A stretch of DNA of 64,000 bases from Mangrovihabitans endophyticus. Lineage in GTDB: Bacteria > Actinomycetota > Actinomycetes > Mycobacteriales > Micromonosporaceae. Location of the stretch: the NCBI RefSeq assembly GCF_014646155.1, contig NZ_BMMX01000001.1, positions 979,720-1,043,719 on the forward strand, in the 5' to 3' direction. The translations under genes were made by a program, and so were the position numbers. The notes beneath the pieces are model-generated. The model did not search any database and was not told the origin of the DNA. It was given only the letters and a program-made list of their open reading frames with translations. The first letter of the stretch is position 1. Every line of letters starts with the position of its first letter. This document shows positions 50,520-60,071 of this stretch, piece by piece.

Positions 50520-52415
50520 GTGCAGATCCGCAAGAGCATGCGGTCCGCCGTGGTGGTGCTGCTCGCCGCGGCCCTGATCGTCACGGCCGGCGCGGCGACC
50601 CGGCGGGCGATGGCGAAACCGGCGCCCGGTGCCGCGCTGACCGCGCGGTTCGCGTTCGAGTCCAGCGACGTCAACGGGGACCCGGCAGACACCCGTACGG
50701 TCCGCCCGGTGGCGCCGGCGCTCAGGCACATCCGGTCGTGGATCTCGGCGGTGGGCGCCAGCGTCGGCCTGGCCGACTTCGACGGCGACCGGGTGCCCGG
50801 CGAGGCATGCCTGGTGGACCCGCGCGACGACTCGGTGACCGTGCGCGCGGTACGCCCCGCGGCCCGGTTCACGCCGGTTGCGTTGCGGCCTGCCGGCGTG
50901 CCGTACGACGCCGCGACCACGGCGCCGATGGGGTGCGTACCGGCGGATCTCAACGAGGACGGCCACACCGACGTCCTGGTCTACTTCTGGGGCCGGGCCC
51001 CGCTGGCCTACCTGCGCCGTCCCGCCGCGCCGCTCACCCCGGCGGCCTTCGTCGCGACCGACATCGCCCCGCGGCCGGGGATCTGGAACAGCACCACCGC
51101 GAACGTGCTGGACGTGGACGGCGACGGCCACCTGGATGTGATCGTGGCCAACTACTTCCCGGACGGCGCCCGGGTGCTGGACTCCCGGGCCGCGCACGAC
51201 CCCCTGATGCGGATGCAGGACTCGATGTCCGACGCGCTCAACGCGGGCCGGAACCGGATCCTGCGCCTGGACCGGATCGTCCGCGGCGGTGCGGTCGCGG
51301 TGCCGCGGTACGCCGATGCTTCCGCGGCGTTCACCACCGATCAGGCCCGTGGCTGGACGCTGGCCGTGGGCGCGCAGGACCTGGACGGCGACGCCCGGCC
51401 GGAGATCTACCTGGCCAACGACTTCGGCCCGGACCGGCTGCTGCAGAACAGGTCCGCGCCCGGGCGCATCCGGTTCACCGAGTTGCACGGCCGGCGCGAT
51501 CTCGGCATGCCGAAGTCGAAGGTGGTGGGCGACGACTCGTTCAAGGGTATGGGTGTCACCTACACCGACCTCAACCGCGACGGCCGGCCGGACATCGTGG
51601 TCAGCAACATCACCAGCCCGTACGGGCTGCAGGAGAGCAATTTCGCGTTCGTCAGCACCGGCACCGGACCGTTGACCGGCGGCGCCGCGCCGTACCGCGA
51701 CGAGAGCGAACCGCTGGGCCTGTCCCGCAGCGGATGGGGCTGGGACATCAAGGCCGCCGACTTCGACGGCGACGGCACCGACGAGATCACCCAGGCGGTG
51801 GGATTCCTCGCCGGGCGCACCAACCGCTGGGCGCAACTGCAGGAATTGGCGATGTCGAACGACGCCGCGCTGCAATACCCCTGGGCGTGGCCGGATTTCG
51901 GGCCGGACGCCGACCTGTCCGGACACCAGCAGGACCCGTTCTACGTCCGCGGCGCCGACGGCCGCTATCTCGACCTGGCGAGCGATCTCGGGCTGCGTAA
52001 CCACGGGCCGAGCCGGGGCATCGCGATCGGCGACGTCGACCACGATGGACGCCTCGACGCGCTGGTGGCCAACCAGTGGGCGCGTTCCCAGATGTGGCAC
52101 AACACCGGCCCGGCCCGGTCGTACCTCGGCCTGCGTCCGCTGCTGCCGCCGCAAGCGCCGGGCGACGCGCCCCGCCCGGCGGTGGGCGCCACGGTGACCG
52201 TCACCTCGGCCGGCGGCATGGTGCGCAGCGCCCAGCTCTACCCGGCGAACGGGCACACCGGGGTGAACGCCCCCGAACTGCTGTTCGGTCTCGGTGCGCC
52301 GTCCCCCTCCCCGGCGTCGGTGCGCGTCACCTGGCGCGACGCCGCCGGCCGGCACACCACCACCGCCACGTTGCGCCCCGGCTGGCACGACATCGTGCTC
52401 GACGACGGCCGCTGA
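50520..52415 (+). CDS. Enediyne biosynthesis protein E4 (UnbV-like FG-GAP repeat protein)
   Basis: A 631-residue protein anchored by one N-terminal membrane segment (SAVVVLLAAALIVTAGA). The exterior part has integrin-like FG-GAP repeats with calcium loops: LADFDGDRVPG, PADLNEDGHTDVLV, VLDVDGDGHLDVIV, AQDLDGDARPEIYL, YTDLNRDGRPDIVV, AADFDGDGTDEI and IGDVDHDGRLDALV. The C-terminal 90 residues are an ASPIC/UnbV-like domain. E4 proteins are conserved in the minimal enediyne cassette; the function is unknown. The GTG start lies one base after the E3 stop. Confidence 0.9.
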   Translation: MQIRKSMRSAVVVLLAAALIVTAGAATRRAMAKPAPGAALTARFAFESSDVNGDPADTRTVRPVAPALRHIRSWISAVGASVGLADFDGDRVPGEACLVDPRDDSVTVRAVRPAARFTPVALRPAGVPYDAATTAPMGCVPADLNEDGHTDVLVYFWGRAPLAYLRRPAAPLTPAAFVATDIAPRPGIWNSTTANVLDVDGDGHLDVIVANYFPDGARVLDSRAAHDPLMRMQDSMSDALNAGRNRILRLDRIVRGGAVAVPRYADASAAFTTDQARGWTLAVGAQDLDGDARPEIYLANDFGPDRLLQNRSAPGRIRFTELHGRRDLGMPKSKVVGDDSFKGMGVTYTDLNRDGRPDIVVSNITSPYGLQESNFAFVSTGTGPLTGGAAPYRDESEPLGLSRSGWGWDIKAADFDGDGTDEITQAVGFLAGRTNRWAQLQELAMSNDAALQYPWAWPDFGPDADLSGHQQDPFYVRGADGRYLDLASDLGLRNHGPSRGIAIGDVDHDGRLDALVANQWARSQMWHNTGPARSYLGLRPLLPPQAPGDAPRPAVGATVTVTSAGGMVRSAQLYPANGHTGVNAPELLFGLGAPSPSPASVRVTWRDAAGRHTTTATLRPGWHDIVLDDGR

Positions 52416-52442
52416 CCGGCCCTGTTCAAGCAGGAGGGATCC

Positions 52443-53396
52443 ATGCCCCCGGCAACCGACTCCGGCCGTCCCGCACCCGGGCTGGTCGCGCTGCGCCGCT
52501 TCGCCCTGTCGATCACCGCCTTCACCGTGATCGGCCACCTGTATCTCGGGTTCGAGCAGGCCTACCTGACCCCGTTGGCCGCGCTCGCCGTCGGATACAC
52601 GCTCAGCCTGATCCTGGAGACGCTGGACGCCTGGGCGCGGCGTCGTCCCGCACGCTATCGCGGCTCCGCCCGGAACCTGGTCGACTTCCTGCTGCCTACC
52701 CACATCGCGGCGCTGGCCTGCGCGATGCTGCTGTACGGCAACGCGCGGCTGCTGCCCACCGTCTTCGCGGTCACCGTCGCGGTGTGCGGCAAATACCTGG
52801 TCCGGGTGCGGATCAACGGCGCCGCACGTCACGTGTTCAACCCGAGCAACCTCGGCATCAGCGCCACCCTGCTGTGTTTCGGCTGGGTCGCGATCGCCCC
52901 GCCCTACCAGTTCACCGAGTACGGCGGACGGGTCAGCGACCTCGTCGTGCCGGCCGCCATCCTGGTCGCCGGCACCATGATCAATGCGAAGCTCACCGGG
53001 CGGATGCCACTGATCGCCGGGTGGGTGGGCGGGTTCGTGCTGCAGGCGCTGATCCGTGCCGCGGTGCTGCCGGATCTGCTCGGGCCCGCGCTGCTGGCCA
53101 TGACCGGGGTGGCGTTCGTGTTGTTCACCAACTACATGATCACCGACCCGGGCACCACGCCGGCGCGCCCTCGCGACCAGGTGGCGTTCGGCGTGGGCAC
53201 CGCGATGGCGTACGGGGTCCTGGTGGCGGCGCACGTCACGTTCGGGCTGTTCTACGCGCTGACCGCGGTCTGCGCGGTGCGCGCCCTGTTCCTGGTGTAC
53301 CGCGGCCGTCGTCCGGCCCGCGCGGCGGCGGTGGACGCCGCGTCCCCACGCAGCCCCGCGCCGGTGGCAGCGGTCCCGGTCCGGGCGGCCCGATAG
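52443..53396 (+). CDS. Enediyne biosynthesis protein E5 (UnbU, RnfD/NqrB-like membrane protein)
   Basis: A 317-residue membrane protein with about eight to nine hydrophobic segments. The RnfD/NqrB-like motif GAARHVFNPSNLGISATLL and the later FTNYMITDPGTTPARPRDQ mark the family. The related Rnf and Nqr subunits carry covalent flavin; here the flavin threonine context is not clearly preserved. UnbU proteins occur in nearly all enediyne PKS cassettes, with unknown function. The ATG follows AGGAGGGATC. The gene ends 27 bases before the PksE start. Confidence 0.9.
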   Translation: MPPATDSGRPAPGLVALRRFALSITAFTVIGHLYLGFEQAYLTPLAALAVGYTLSLILETLDAWARRRPARYRGSARNLVDFLLPTHIAALACAMLLYGNARLLPTVFAVTVAVCGKYLVRVRINGAARHVFNPSNLGISATLLCFGWVAIAPPYQFTEYGGRVSDLVVPAAILVAGTMINAKLTGRMPLIAGWVGGFVLQALIRAAVLPDLLGPALLAMTGVAFVLFTNYMITDPGTTPARPRDQVAFGVGTAMAYGVLVAAHVTFGLFYALTAVCAVRALFLVYRGRRPARAAAVDAASPRSPAPVAAVPVRAAR

Positions 53397-53423
53397 GCCA
53401 TGTCTCACGAGCAGGAGGACGGC

Positions 53424-56400
53424 ATGGCCGAGTCGGTCGTCATCGTCGGCATGGCGTGCCGCTACGCCGGCGCGGCGGACACCGGACAGCTCTGGGAGAC
53501 CGTGCTGAGCCGCCGGGTGGGTTTCCGCCGCATTCCGCCCGGCCGGTTGCCGCTGGCCGAGTACGGCGGCACCGGCCCCGACCAGACGTACGTCACGCAC
53601 GCCGCGCTGCTCGACGGCTGGCAGTTCGACCGGACCCGGTTCCGGGTGCCGGGCAGCACCTTCCGCGCCGTGGACATGGCGCACTGGCTGGCTCTGGAGG
53701 TGAGCTCGGCGGCGCTGGCCGACGCGGGCCTGCGCGACGGCGCCGGACTGGACCGGCAACGGGCCGGCGTGATCCTCGGCAACTCGCTGACCGGGGAGTT
53801 CTCCCGCGCCACCACGTTGCGCACCCGCTGGCCGTACGTCCGCCGGGCGACGCTTGCCGCGCTCGCCTCGTCGGCGGTGCCGCCGCAGGCGTGGGACGGC
53901 CTGCTGGACGAGCTGGAACAGCGGTTCAAGGAACCCTTCCCGGAACCCTCCGACGAGACGCTGGCCGGTGCCCTGGCCAACACCATCGCCGGGCGCGTCT
54001 GCAACCACTTCGACCTGCAGGGTGTCGGCTACACGGTGGACGGTGCCTGCGCGTCGTCGCTGCTCGCGGTGGCGAACGCGGCGAGCGCGGTGGCCGACGG
54101 GCACCTGGAAGTCGCCCTGGCCGGCGGCGTGGACCTGAGCGTCGACCCGTTCGAGCTGATCGGTTTCGCCCGGGTCGGGGCGTTGGCCACCGGCGGCGAC
54201 ATGCGGGTGTATGACCGGAACCCGACCGGTTTCCTGCCCGGTGAGGGATGCGGCGTGGTGGTGCTCTGCCGGGAGTCCTACGCGCGGCGCCGCGGCCTGC
54301 GCCCGTACGCGCGTCTGCTCGGCTGGGGGGCCTCGTCCGACGGCAGCGGCGGACTGACCCGGCCCGAGCTGCGCGGCCAGCGGCTGGCGTTGCGCCGCGC
54401 GTACGAACGCGCGCGGATTGCGCCCGACCGGGTCGCGCTGATCGAGGGGCATGGCACCGGCACGGAGGTGGGCGACCGCACCGAGCTGAGCGCGCTGCTG
54501 GAGCTGCGCACGGCCACCGCGCCGGTCGCCGCGCTGGGCAGCGTCAAGGCGAACATCGGGCACACCAAGGCCGCCGCCGGGGTGGCCGGCCTGATCAAGG
54601 CGACCCTCGCGGTGGACCACGAGGTGCTGCCGCCGGCCACCGGTTGCGCGGACCCGCATCCGCTGCTCGCCGACCGCCGGGCCACCCTGCAGGCCCTCGA
54701 CGAGGCGCGCTGCTGGCCGCCGGGGGAGCGGTACGCCGGGGTGAGCGCGATGGGCTTCGGCGGCATCAACGTGCACGCCGTGCTCGGCGGCGTCGCACCG
54801 ACCCGCCGCCAGCGGCTGAACGTCCATGAACGGCACCTGGCCGCCCGGCATCCCGGACGCGAGGTGATCGCCTGTGCGGCGCCCGGCGCGGAGCACCTCG
54901 ACGCCCGGCTGGCCGTGCTGCGCGACGCGGCGCGATTCATGTCGCGGGCCGAACTGACCGACCTCGCGGCCACCCTCGCCACGGAGCGCGGGGAGGGGCC
55001 GGCACGGTTCGCCGCCGCGGTCGCGGACGCCGGTGAACTGGTCGCCGCCGTCGAGCACGCGCGGACGGCGCTCGCCGCCGGGACGCCGCACCTGCTGGAC
55101 CGCACCCGGCGGGTGTTCCTCGCCACCCGCGGCCCGCTGCGCGTCGGGCTGCTGTGCTCCGGACAAGCCGCGCCGTGTTATCCGGACGCCGGCGCGCTGG
55201 CCGGGCTGCTGGACGAGCTGCCGCCCGGATACCACGATCCGCTGCCCTTGCCGTCGCCCGTGACGACGGTCGACACCGCCGTGGCGCAGCCGGCCATCGT
55301 CCGCGCCGCGCTGGCCGGGCTGCGCTGGCTGGCCCGGCTGGGCGTACGCCCGCACGGCGCCCTCGGGCACAGCCTGGGTGAGATCGTGGCCCTCGCCTGG
55401 GCCGGGGCGATCGACGAGGCGCAGGCCTACGACCTGGCCCGGGCCCGCGGCGCGGCGATGAGCGCGATCGACACCGCCGGAGGCATGGCGTCGCTGTCCA
55501 CCACCCCGGCGGTCGCCGCCGAGCTGATCCGCGGGCGCGCGGTGGTGGTCGCGGCGGACAACGGCCCGGCCGGTACGGTCGTCTCCGGTCCCCGCGGCGA
55601 CCTGGAATCGGTGCTGGCCGAGGCGGCGCGGCGCGGGGTGCCGGCCACCCGGCTGCCGGTGTCGCACGCCTTCCACTCGCCGCTGATGACACCCGCGGCC
55701 AGCCGCGTGAAGTCGGCCGCCGCCGAGGTGCCGTGGCGTCCCCTCGACCGGCCGGTGGCCTCGACGATCACCGGGACGTGGCTGCACGACGAAGATCCGG
55801 TGGAGTTGCTGGTGCGCCAGCTCACCGGTCCGGTGCGGTTCCGGGAGGCGCTGTCCGCGCTGGACGCGGACCTGCTGGTGGAGGTCGGTCCGGGCCGGGT
55901 GCTGACCGGCATGGCCGGGCCGGGCGCGGTGGCGCTGGACGCCGGCTCGCCGTCGGCCGACGGCGTGGCCACGGCCACCGCCGCCCTGTTCGCGGCGGGC
56001 GCCTGCCCGAGCGTGGCGGCCTACACCGCGCACCGGTTCAGCCGCCGGTTCGACCCGGACCGGTCTCGCGTCCTGCTGACGAACCCGTGCGAGGCCGCCG
56101 CGCCCGCGTCGCCGCGCGATGCGCCGCCGCGGCGCGTGTCCCGCCCGGCCCCGCCGGTGCCGTCCGGGGATGCCGCCCCGTTCGACGACGCCGTCGCCGC
56201 CGACCCGGTGGCGGTCGCCGTGGCCCGCGTCGCGGAGGCCGTCGAGCTCGACCCGGCCACCATCGGCGCGCGGGCGCACCTGCTGGCAGACCTGCATTTG
56301 AGCTCGTTACGCGTGGCCCAGCTCGCGGTGCGGGTGGCCACCGACCTGGGGCGCGCCCTGCCGGACGCCGCCACGCCGGTCGCCTCGGCCACCGTGCGTG

Positions 56401-58964
56401 AGTTCGCGGAAGCCATCGCCGCCCTGCCACCCGCCCGACCGGACGACTCCGACGGCGCGACCGGCTGGGTCCGGGCCTTCACCACCCGGACGGTGCCCGA
56501 GTCCGACCCGCCGCCGCACCGCGTCACCCGCCGCTGGCACCTGGTCGGCGACCTCGCCGCGCACCCGCTGCGCGGCGCGCTGCGGGCGGCCTTTCCCACC
56601 GGCGGCGACGGCCCCGCGGCCCGGCTGCTCGCGTTGCCGCCCGGCCTGGACGCCGCCGGCCTGCCCGACGCGGTGCGCGCCCTGCGCGACTGCCATGCCG
56701 ACCGGATTCCCCTGGTGGTGCTGCACCACGCCGGTTTCGGCGCGGCGGTCGGGCGCAGTCTCGCCGCCGAAGCGTCCGACGTGCCGGTGCTGGTCGTGGA
56801 GGCGGCGCCGGACGACGACGGTGTCGCGGCGGCGGCGATCGAGGCCCATCGGCCGCTGGGCCCGTACGCGGAGATCAGTCTCGTGGGCGGGACACGCACC
56901 GCCGCGGCGCTGCACCCGGCGACGCCTGCGGCACGCGACGACGCGCGTATCGGGCTGCGGCACGGTGATCCGTGCGTGGTGACCGGCGGAGCCCGGGGCA
57001 TCGGCGCCGAATGCGCGGCCGGCCTGGCCGCCGCCACCGGCGCGCGCATGATCCTGCTCGGCCGGGCCGATCCCGGCCACGAGGAGGTGTGCGCGACGCT
57101 GGACCGGGTGACCTCCACCGGCGCGCCGGCGGAATACCACCGCACCGACGTCACCGACGCCGCGGGCCTGGCGGCGGTGCTGCGCGGCGTGCGTGACCGG
57201 CACGGACCCGTGCGGGCGGTGCTGCACGCGGCCGGCCACAACGAGCCCGCACCGCTGACACGGCTGAGCGTGGACGCGGTACGGGCCGCGCTGGCGCCCA
57301 AGGCCGACGGGCTGGAGAACGTGTTGGCCGCGGTGGACCCGGCGGAGCTGCGGTTCCTGGTGACCTTCGGCTCGGTGATCGGTCGCACCGGCCTGCCCGG
57401 CGAGGCGCACTACGCGATCGCGAACGAGTGGCTGGCCCGGCGCTGCGCCGAGCTGGCGGCACGGCTGCCCGGCGTGCGCTGGCTCAACGTGGAATGGTCC
57501 GCGTGGTCGGGCACCGGCATGGGCGAGCGCCTGGGGGTGCTCGACGGCCTGGTCCGCCGCGGGCTGACGCCGATCCCGGCGCCCGCCGGGGTGGACATGT
57601 TGCTGCGGCTGCTCGCCACGCCCGGACTGCCGCCCAGCGTGCTGGTCGCCGGGCGGTTGCCCGCCATGGCGACGCTGCGCTGGCACGACGACCGCGAGCC
57701 GGGCGGCGACCGGTTCCTGGAGTCGGTGCTGTCCCGCACGCCGGGCGTGGAGACGCGGGCGCAGGCCGCGCTGTCGCTCGGCGCCGACCCCTATCTCGCC
57801 GATCACCGCATCGACGGGTCCGCCGTGCTGCCGGCCGTGTTCGGGCTGGAAGCCATGGCTCAGGCGGCCGGCACGCTCGGCGCGGGCCCCGGCCCGGTGA
57901 CGGTGACCGGCGTGTCGTTCGCCCGCGCCGTCACCGTGCCCGAGCGGGCGAGCCGCACCCTGCGCGTCACCGCGCTGGCCGCCGAGGACGGTGCGGTGGA
58001 GACCGCCGTGCGCAGCGACGCGACAGGCATGCGGGCGGATCATTTCCGTGCCGTCTTCCGGTCGGGCGACGCCGGCCCGGACGACGATCCCGCGCCGCCG
58101 CCGGCGGACGCGATCCCGGTCCCGGCCGGCCGGCTGTACGGCCCGCTGTTCTTCCACGGACCGCGGTTTCGCCGCGTGACCGGCTATCACGCGCTGGGCG
58201 CCTACCGATGCGCGGCGCAGGTGCACGCCGATCCGCAGGCCCGCTGGTTCGGCCCGTTGTCCGGGTCCCGGCTGCTGCTCGGTGATCCGGGCGCCCGGGA
58301 CGCGTTCCTGCACCTGTTGCAGGGTTGCGTGCCGGACCGGCGGGTTCTTCCGGTGGCGGTGGAACGCATCCGGACCCGGGGCCGGCTCGCCGGCCGGCTC
58401 CGTGTCGACGCGTGGCAGCGCACCGAGGACGGCGACGATTTCGTCTTCGACCTCGTCGTGACCGATGAGGCAGGTGCGCCGGTCGAACGGTGGGACGCGC
58501 TGACCCTGCGGGCGGTGGGCCCGGTGACCGTGCCGCGATGGCCGCTGCCCGTGCTGGGCGCCTACCTGACCCGGCTGGTGCGCCGACGCCGGCCCGGCTG
58601 CCCGGTGGACCTCGTGGTGACCGGCGGCGACGGGTCGCCGTCGATCGGCGGGCACCGGCTGTCGGCGGTGGGTCCGCGGACGTCCGCCGCCGACTGGCGG
58701 ATCGTGGCACGGGCCGCGCCGTCCCCGCCGCCCGCCGCCGCGGCCTTCGCCTCGGCGGGTGACCCACCGGAGCGGGCCGCCGCCCGCGCCGCCGGCCTGC
58801 ATGCGACGCTGCGCGGGCTCGGCGCGTCGCCGCAGGCAACCCCGACGGTGCGCGTTCCGGAGCCCGGCGGCTGGACCGAGGTCGCCGCGGACGGATGCAC
58901 GATCATCAGCGTCGTGGTACCCAGCGACGCCGGGCCCGTGGCGGCGACCGTGGGATGGCGGTGA
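53424..58964 (+). CDS. pksE: Enediyne iterative type I polyketide synthase PksE
   Basis: An 1846-residue synthase that builds a linear polyene from acetyl/malonyl units. KS (about 1-450): Cys209 in DGACASS, His343 in EGHGTGTE, His380 in NIGHTK. AT (about 555-880): Ser650 in GHSLGE and the SHAFHSPL motif. ACP (about 920-1000): phosphopantetheine Ser961 in LHLSSLRVAQ. KR (about 1030-1390): TGGARGIG and catalytic Tyr1330 in EAHYAIAN. DH (about 1430-1690): His1461 in DHRIDGSAVLP. The C-terminal 145 residues occupy the place of the usual integrated phosphopantetheinyl transferase, but the GxDxE and W..KE..xK motifs are not found, so that domain looks inactive. ATG 53424 has AGGAGG 5 bases upstream; the ATG at 53400 has none. 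Confidence 0.94.
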   Translation: MAESVVIVGMACRYAGAADTGQLWETVLSRRVGFRRIPPGRLPLAEYGGTGPDQTYVTHAALLDGWQFDRTRFRVPGSTFRAVDMAHWLALEVSSAALADAGLRDGAGLDRQRAGVILGNSLTGEFSRATTLRTRWPYVRRATLAALASSAVPPQAWDGLLDELEQRFKEPFPEPSDETLAGALANTIAGRVCNHFDLQGVGYTVDGACASSLLAVANAASAVADGHLEVALAGGVDLSVDPFELIGFARVGALATGGDMRVYDRNPTGFLPGEGCGVVVLCRESYARRRGLRPYARLLGWGASSDGSGGLTRPELRGQRLALRRAYERARIAPDRVALIEGHGTGTEVGDRTELSALLELRTATAPVAALGSVKANIGHTKAAAGVAGLIKATLAVDHEVLPPATGCADPHPLLADRRATLQALDEARCWPPGERYAGVSAMGFGGINVHAVLGGVAPTRRQRLNVHERHLAARHPGREVIACAAPGAEHLDARLAVLRDAARFMSRAELTDLAATLATERGEGPARFAAAVADAGELVAAVEHARTALAAGTPHLLDRTRRVFLATRGPLRVGLLCSGQAAPCYPDAGALAGLLDELPPGYHDPLPLPSPVTTVDTAVAQPAIVRAALAGLRWLARLGVRPHGALGHSLGEIVALAWAGAIDEAQAYDLARARGAAMSAIDTAGGMASLSTTPAVAAELIRGRAVVVAADNGPAGTVVSGPRGDLESVLAEAARRGVPATRLPVSHAFHSPLMTPAASRVKSAAAEVPWRPLDRPVASTITGTWLHDEDPVELLVRQLTGPVRFREALSALDADLLVEVGPGRVLTGMAGPGAVALDAGSPSADGVATATAALFAAGACPSVAAYTAHRFSRRFDPDRSRVLLTNPCEAAAPASPRDAPPRRVSRPAPPVPSGDAAPFDDAVAADPVAVAVARVAEAVELDPATIGARAHLLADLHLSSLRVAQLAVRVATDLGRALPDAATPVASATVREFAEAIAALPPARPDDSDGATGWVRAFTTRTVPESDPPPHRVTRRWHLVGDLAAHPLRGALRAAFPTGGDGPAARLLALPPGLDAAGLPDAVRALRDCHADRIPLVVLHHAGFGAAVGRSLAAEASDVPVLVVEAAPDDDGVAAAAIEAHRPLGPYAEISLVGGTRTAAALHPATPAARDDARIGLRHGDPCVVTGGARGIGAECAAGLAAATGARMILLGRADPGHEEVCATLDRVTSTGAPAEYHRTDVTDAAGLAAVLRGVRDRHGPVRAVLHAAGHNEPAPLTRLSVDAVRAALAPKADGLENVLAAVDPAELRFLVTFGSVIGRTGLPGEAHYAIANEWLARRCAELAARLPGVRWLNVEWSAWSGTGMGERLGVLDGLVRRGLTPIPAPAGVDMLLRLLATPGLPPSVLVAGRLPAMATLRWHDDREPGGDRFLESVLSRTPGVETRAQAALSLGADPYLADHRIDGSAVLPAVFGLEAMAQAAGTLGAGPGPVTVTGVSFARAVTVPERASRTLRVTALAAEDGAVETAVRSDATGMRADHFRAVFRSGDAGPDDDPAPPPADAIPVPAGRLYGPLFFHGPRFRRVTGYHALGAYRCAAQVHADPQARWFGPLSGSRLLLGDPGARDAFLHLLQGCVPDRRVLPVAVERIRTRGRLAGRLRVDAWQRTEDGDDFVFDLVVTDEAGAPVERWDALTLRAVGPVTVPRWPLPVLGAYLTRLVRRRRPGCPVDLVVTGGDGSPSIGGHRLSAVGPRTSAADWRIVARAAPSPPPAAAAFASAGDPPERAAARAAGLHATLRGLGASPQATPTVRVPEPGGWTEVAADGCTIISVVVPSDAGPVAATVGWR

Positions 58965-58970
58965 GCGGGC

Positions 58971-59420
58971 ATGTCCGAGCAATACGTCTACCGGCACCGG
59001 GTCACCTTCGACGAGACGAATCTGGTGGGAAACGTCTATTTCGCCCACTATCTGCGCTGGCAGGGGCACTGCCGGGAGCATTTCCTGGCCGACCACGCCC
59101 CCGGCGTGCTGGCCGCGCTGCGCGACGGGCTCGCCCTGGTCACGGTGAGCTGTTCCGCCGAGTTCTATGCCGAGGGCGCGGGCCTGGACGAGGTGGAGGT
59201 CCGGATGACGCTGGAACAGTCGAGCGGCAATCGGATCGGCATGGGCTTCGACTATCTGCGCCGCACCGGGGCCGGTGCCGAACTGCTGGCACGCGGACGG
59301 CAGACAGTCGCCTGCATGCGCCGCGGAGCGGCCGGTCTGGCCCCGGAGCCGGTCCCCGAGGAACTGCGTCGCGCGCTGCACCGGTTCGCCCCGGCGGCGG
59401 TGTTCGGGGGGACGCCATGA
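58971..59420 (+). CDS. Enediyne thioesterase E10 (hotdog fold, CalE7/DynE7-like)
   Basis: A 149-residue hotdog-fold thioesterase that releases the linear polyene from PksE. The family fingerprint FDETNLVGNVYFAHYLRWQGHCREHFL contains Asn21 and Arg35, the positions used for catalysis in CalE7-type enzymes. The downstream SAEFYAEGAGLDEVEVRM segment also fits. It starts 6 bases after the PksE stop and overlaps the next gene by ATGA. It closes the minimal E3-E4-E5-E-E10 cassette. Confidence 0.93.
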   Translation: MSEQYVYRHRVTFDETNLVGNVYFAHYLRWQGHCREHFLADHAPGVLAALRDGLALVTVSCSAEFYAEGAGLDEVEVRMTLEQSSGNRIGMGFDYLRRTGAGAELLARGRQTVACMRRGAAGLAPEPVPEELRRALHRFAPAAVFGGTP

Positions 59421-60052
59421 ATCTGGGGGTGCTGGGCGCGGGGCGGATGGGGTCGGCCGTGGCGCGCGCGGTGGGGGAGACCGGCGAGACGGTCGCGGTG
59501 TGCAGCGCGCGGCCGGGCTCCGGCCCGGCGCGGGGACTGCCCGCGGCCTGTGTGGCGGCCACCCTCGACGAGATCTGGCGGGGCTGCCACACGGTGCTGC
59601 TCGCGGTGCCGTTCCCGGTCGCCATGGCCCTCGTGACCGGACCGGCGGGCCGGTGCGGGGACGGGCGCACGCTGATCGACGCGACCAACCCGGGACTCTG
59701 CCGGGACCGGCCGCTCCCGCCGGGGATATCCGGCGGCGAGTTGATCGCCGAGGCGGCGAGCGCGTGGCACGTCGCCAAGGCGTTCAACACCGTGGCCGCG
59801 GACGGCGTGCCCGCCGACGGCCCGCTCGGCGTACCGGTCTCGCTGCCGGTCGCCGGCGCGCCGCACGCCAAGCTGGACGCGTTCGCGCTGGCCCGGCGGC
59901 TCGGGTTCGAGCCGGTAGACGCCGGTGATATCCAGGCCAGTCGGGAACTCGAATCGTTCGCCGTGCTGCTGGCGCGGATCAGCGCCACCAGCGGACTGCA
60001 CGGCGGCATCGGACTCAGCACGCATCGGGCCGTGCCGGATGCGGTGCGCTGA
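59417..60052 (+). CDS. F420/NADP-type dinucleotide-binding oxidoreductase
   Basis: A 211-residue Rossmann protein. The N-terminal motif GVLGAGRMGSAVARAV is typical of the NADP-oxidoreductase coenzyme F420-dependent family, and AWHVAKAFNTVAADG is the second conserved block of that family. It may reduce F420 with NADPH or act on another substrate. The ATG overlaps the E10 stop, so it is the last gene of the cassette operon, an unusual addition to the five-gene set. It is convergent with the AfsR-like regulator, with 19 bases between stops. Confidence 0.85.
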   Translation: MNLGVLGAGRMGSAVARAVGETGETVAVCSARPGSGPARGLPAACVAATLDEIWRGCHTVLLAVPFPVAMALVTGPAGRCGDGRTLIDATNPGLCRDRPLPPGISGGELIAEAASAWHVAKAFNTVAADGVPADGPLGVPVSLPVAGAPHAKLDAFALARRLGFEPVDAGDIQASRELESFAVLLARISATSGLHGGIGLSTHRAVPDAVR

Positions 60053-60071
60053 CCGGGTGCGCGGCGGCGGC

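Noticed and set aside
53400-53423. ATG at 53400 as the start of PksE
   Set aside because: No ribosome site is present, whereas AGGAGG stands 5 bases before ATG 53424, where similarity to ketosynthases begins.
49881-59381. Long minus-strand open frames (2138 and 1024 residues) opposite the enediyne cassette
   Set aside because: Compositionally they are shadows of E3-E10, with no domains and no ribosome sites.
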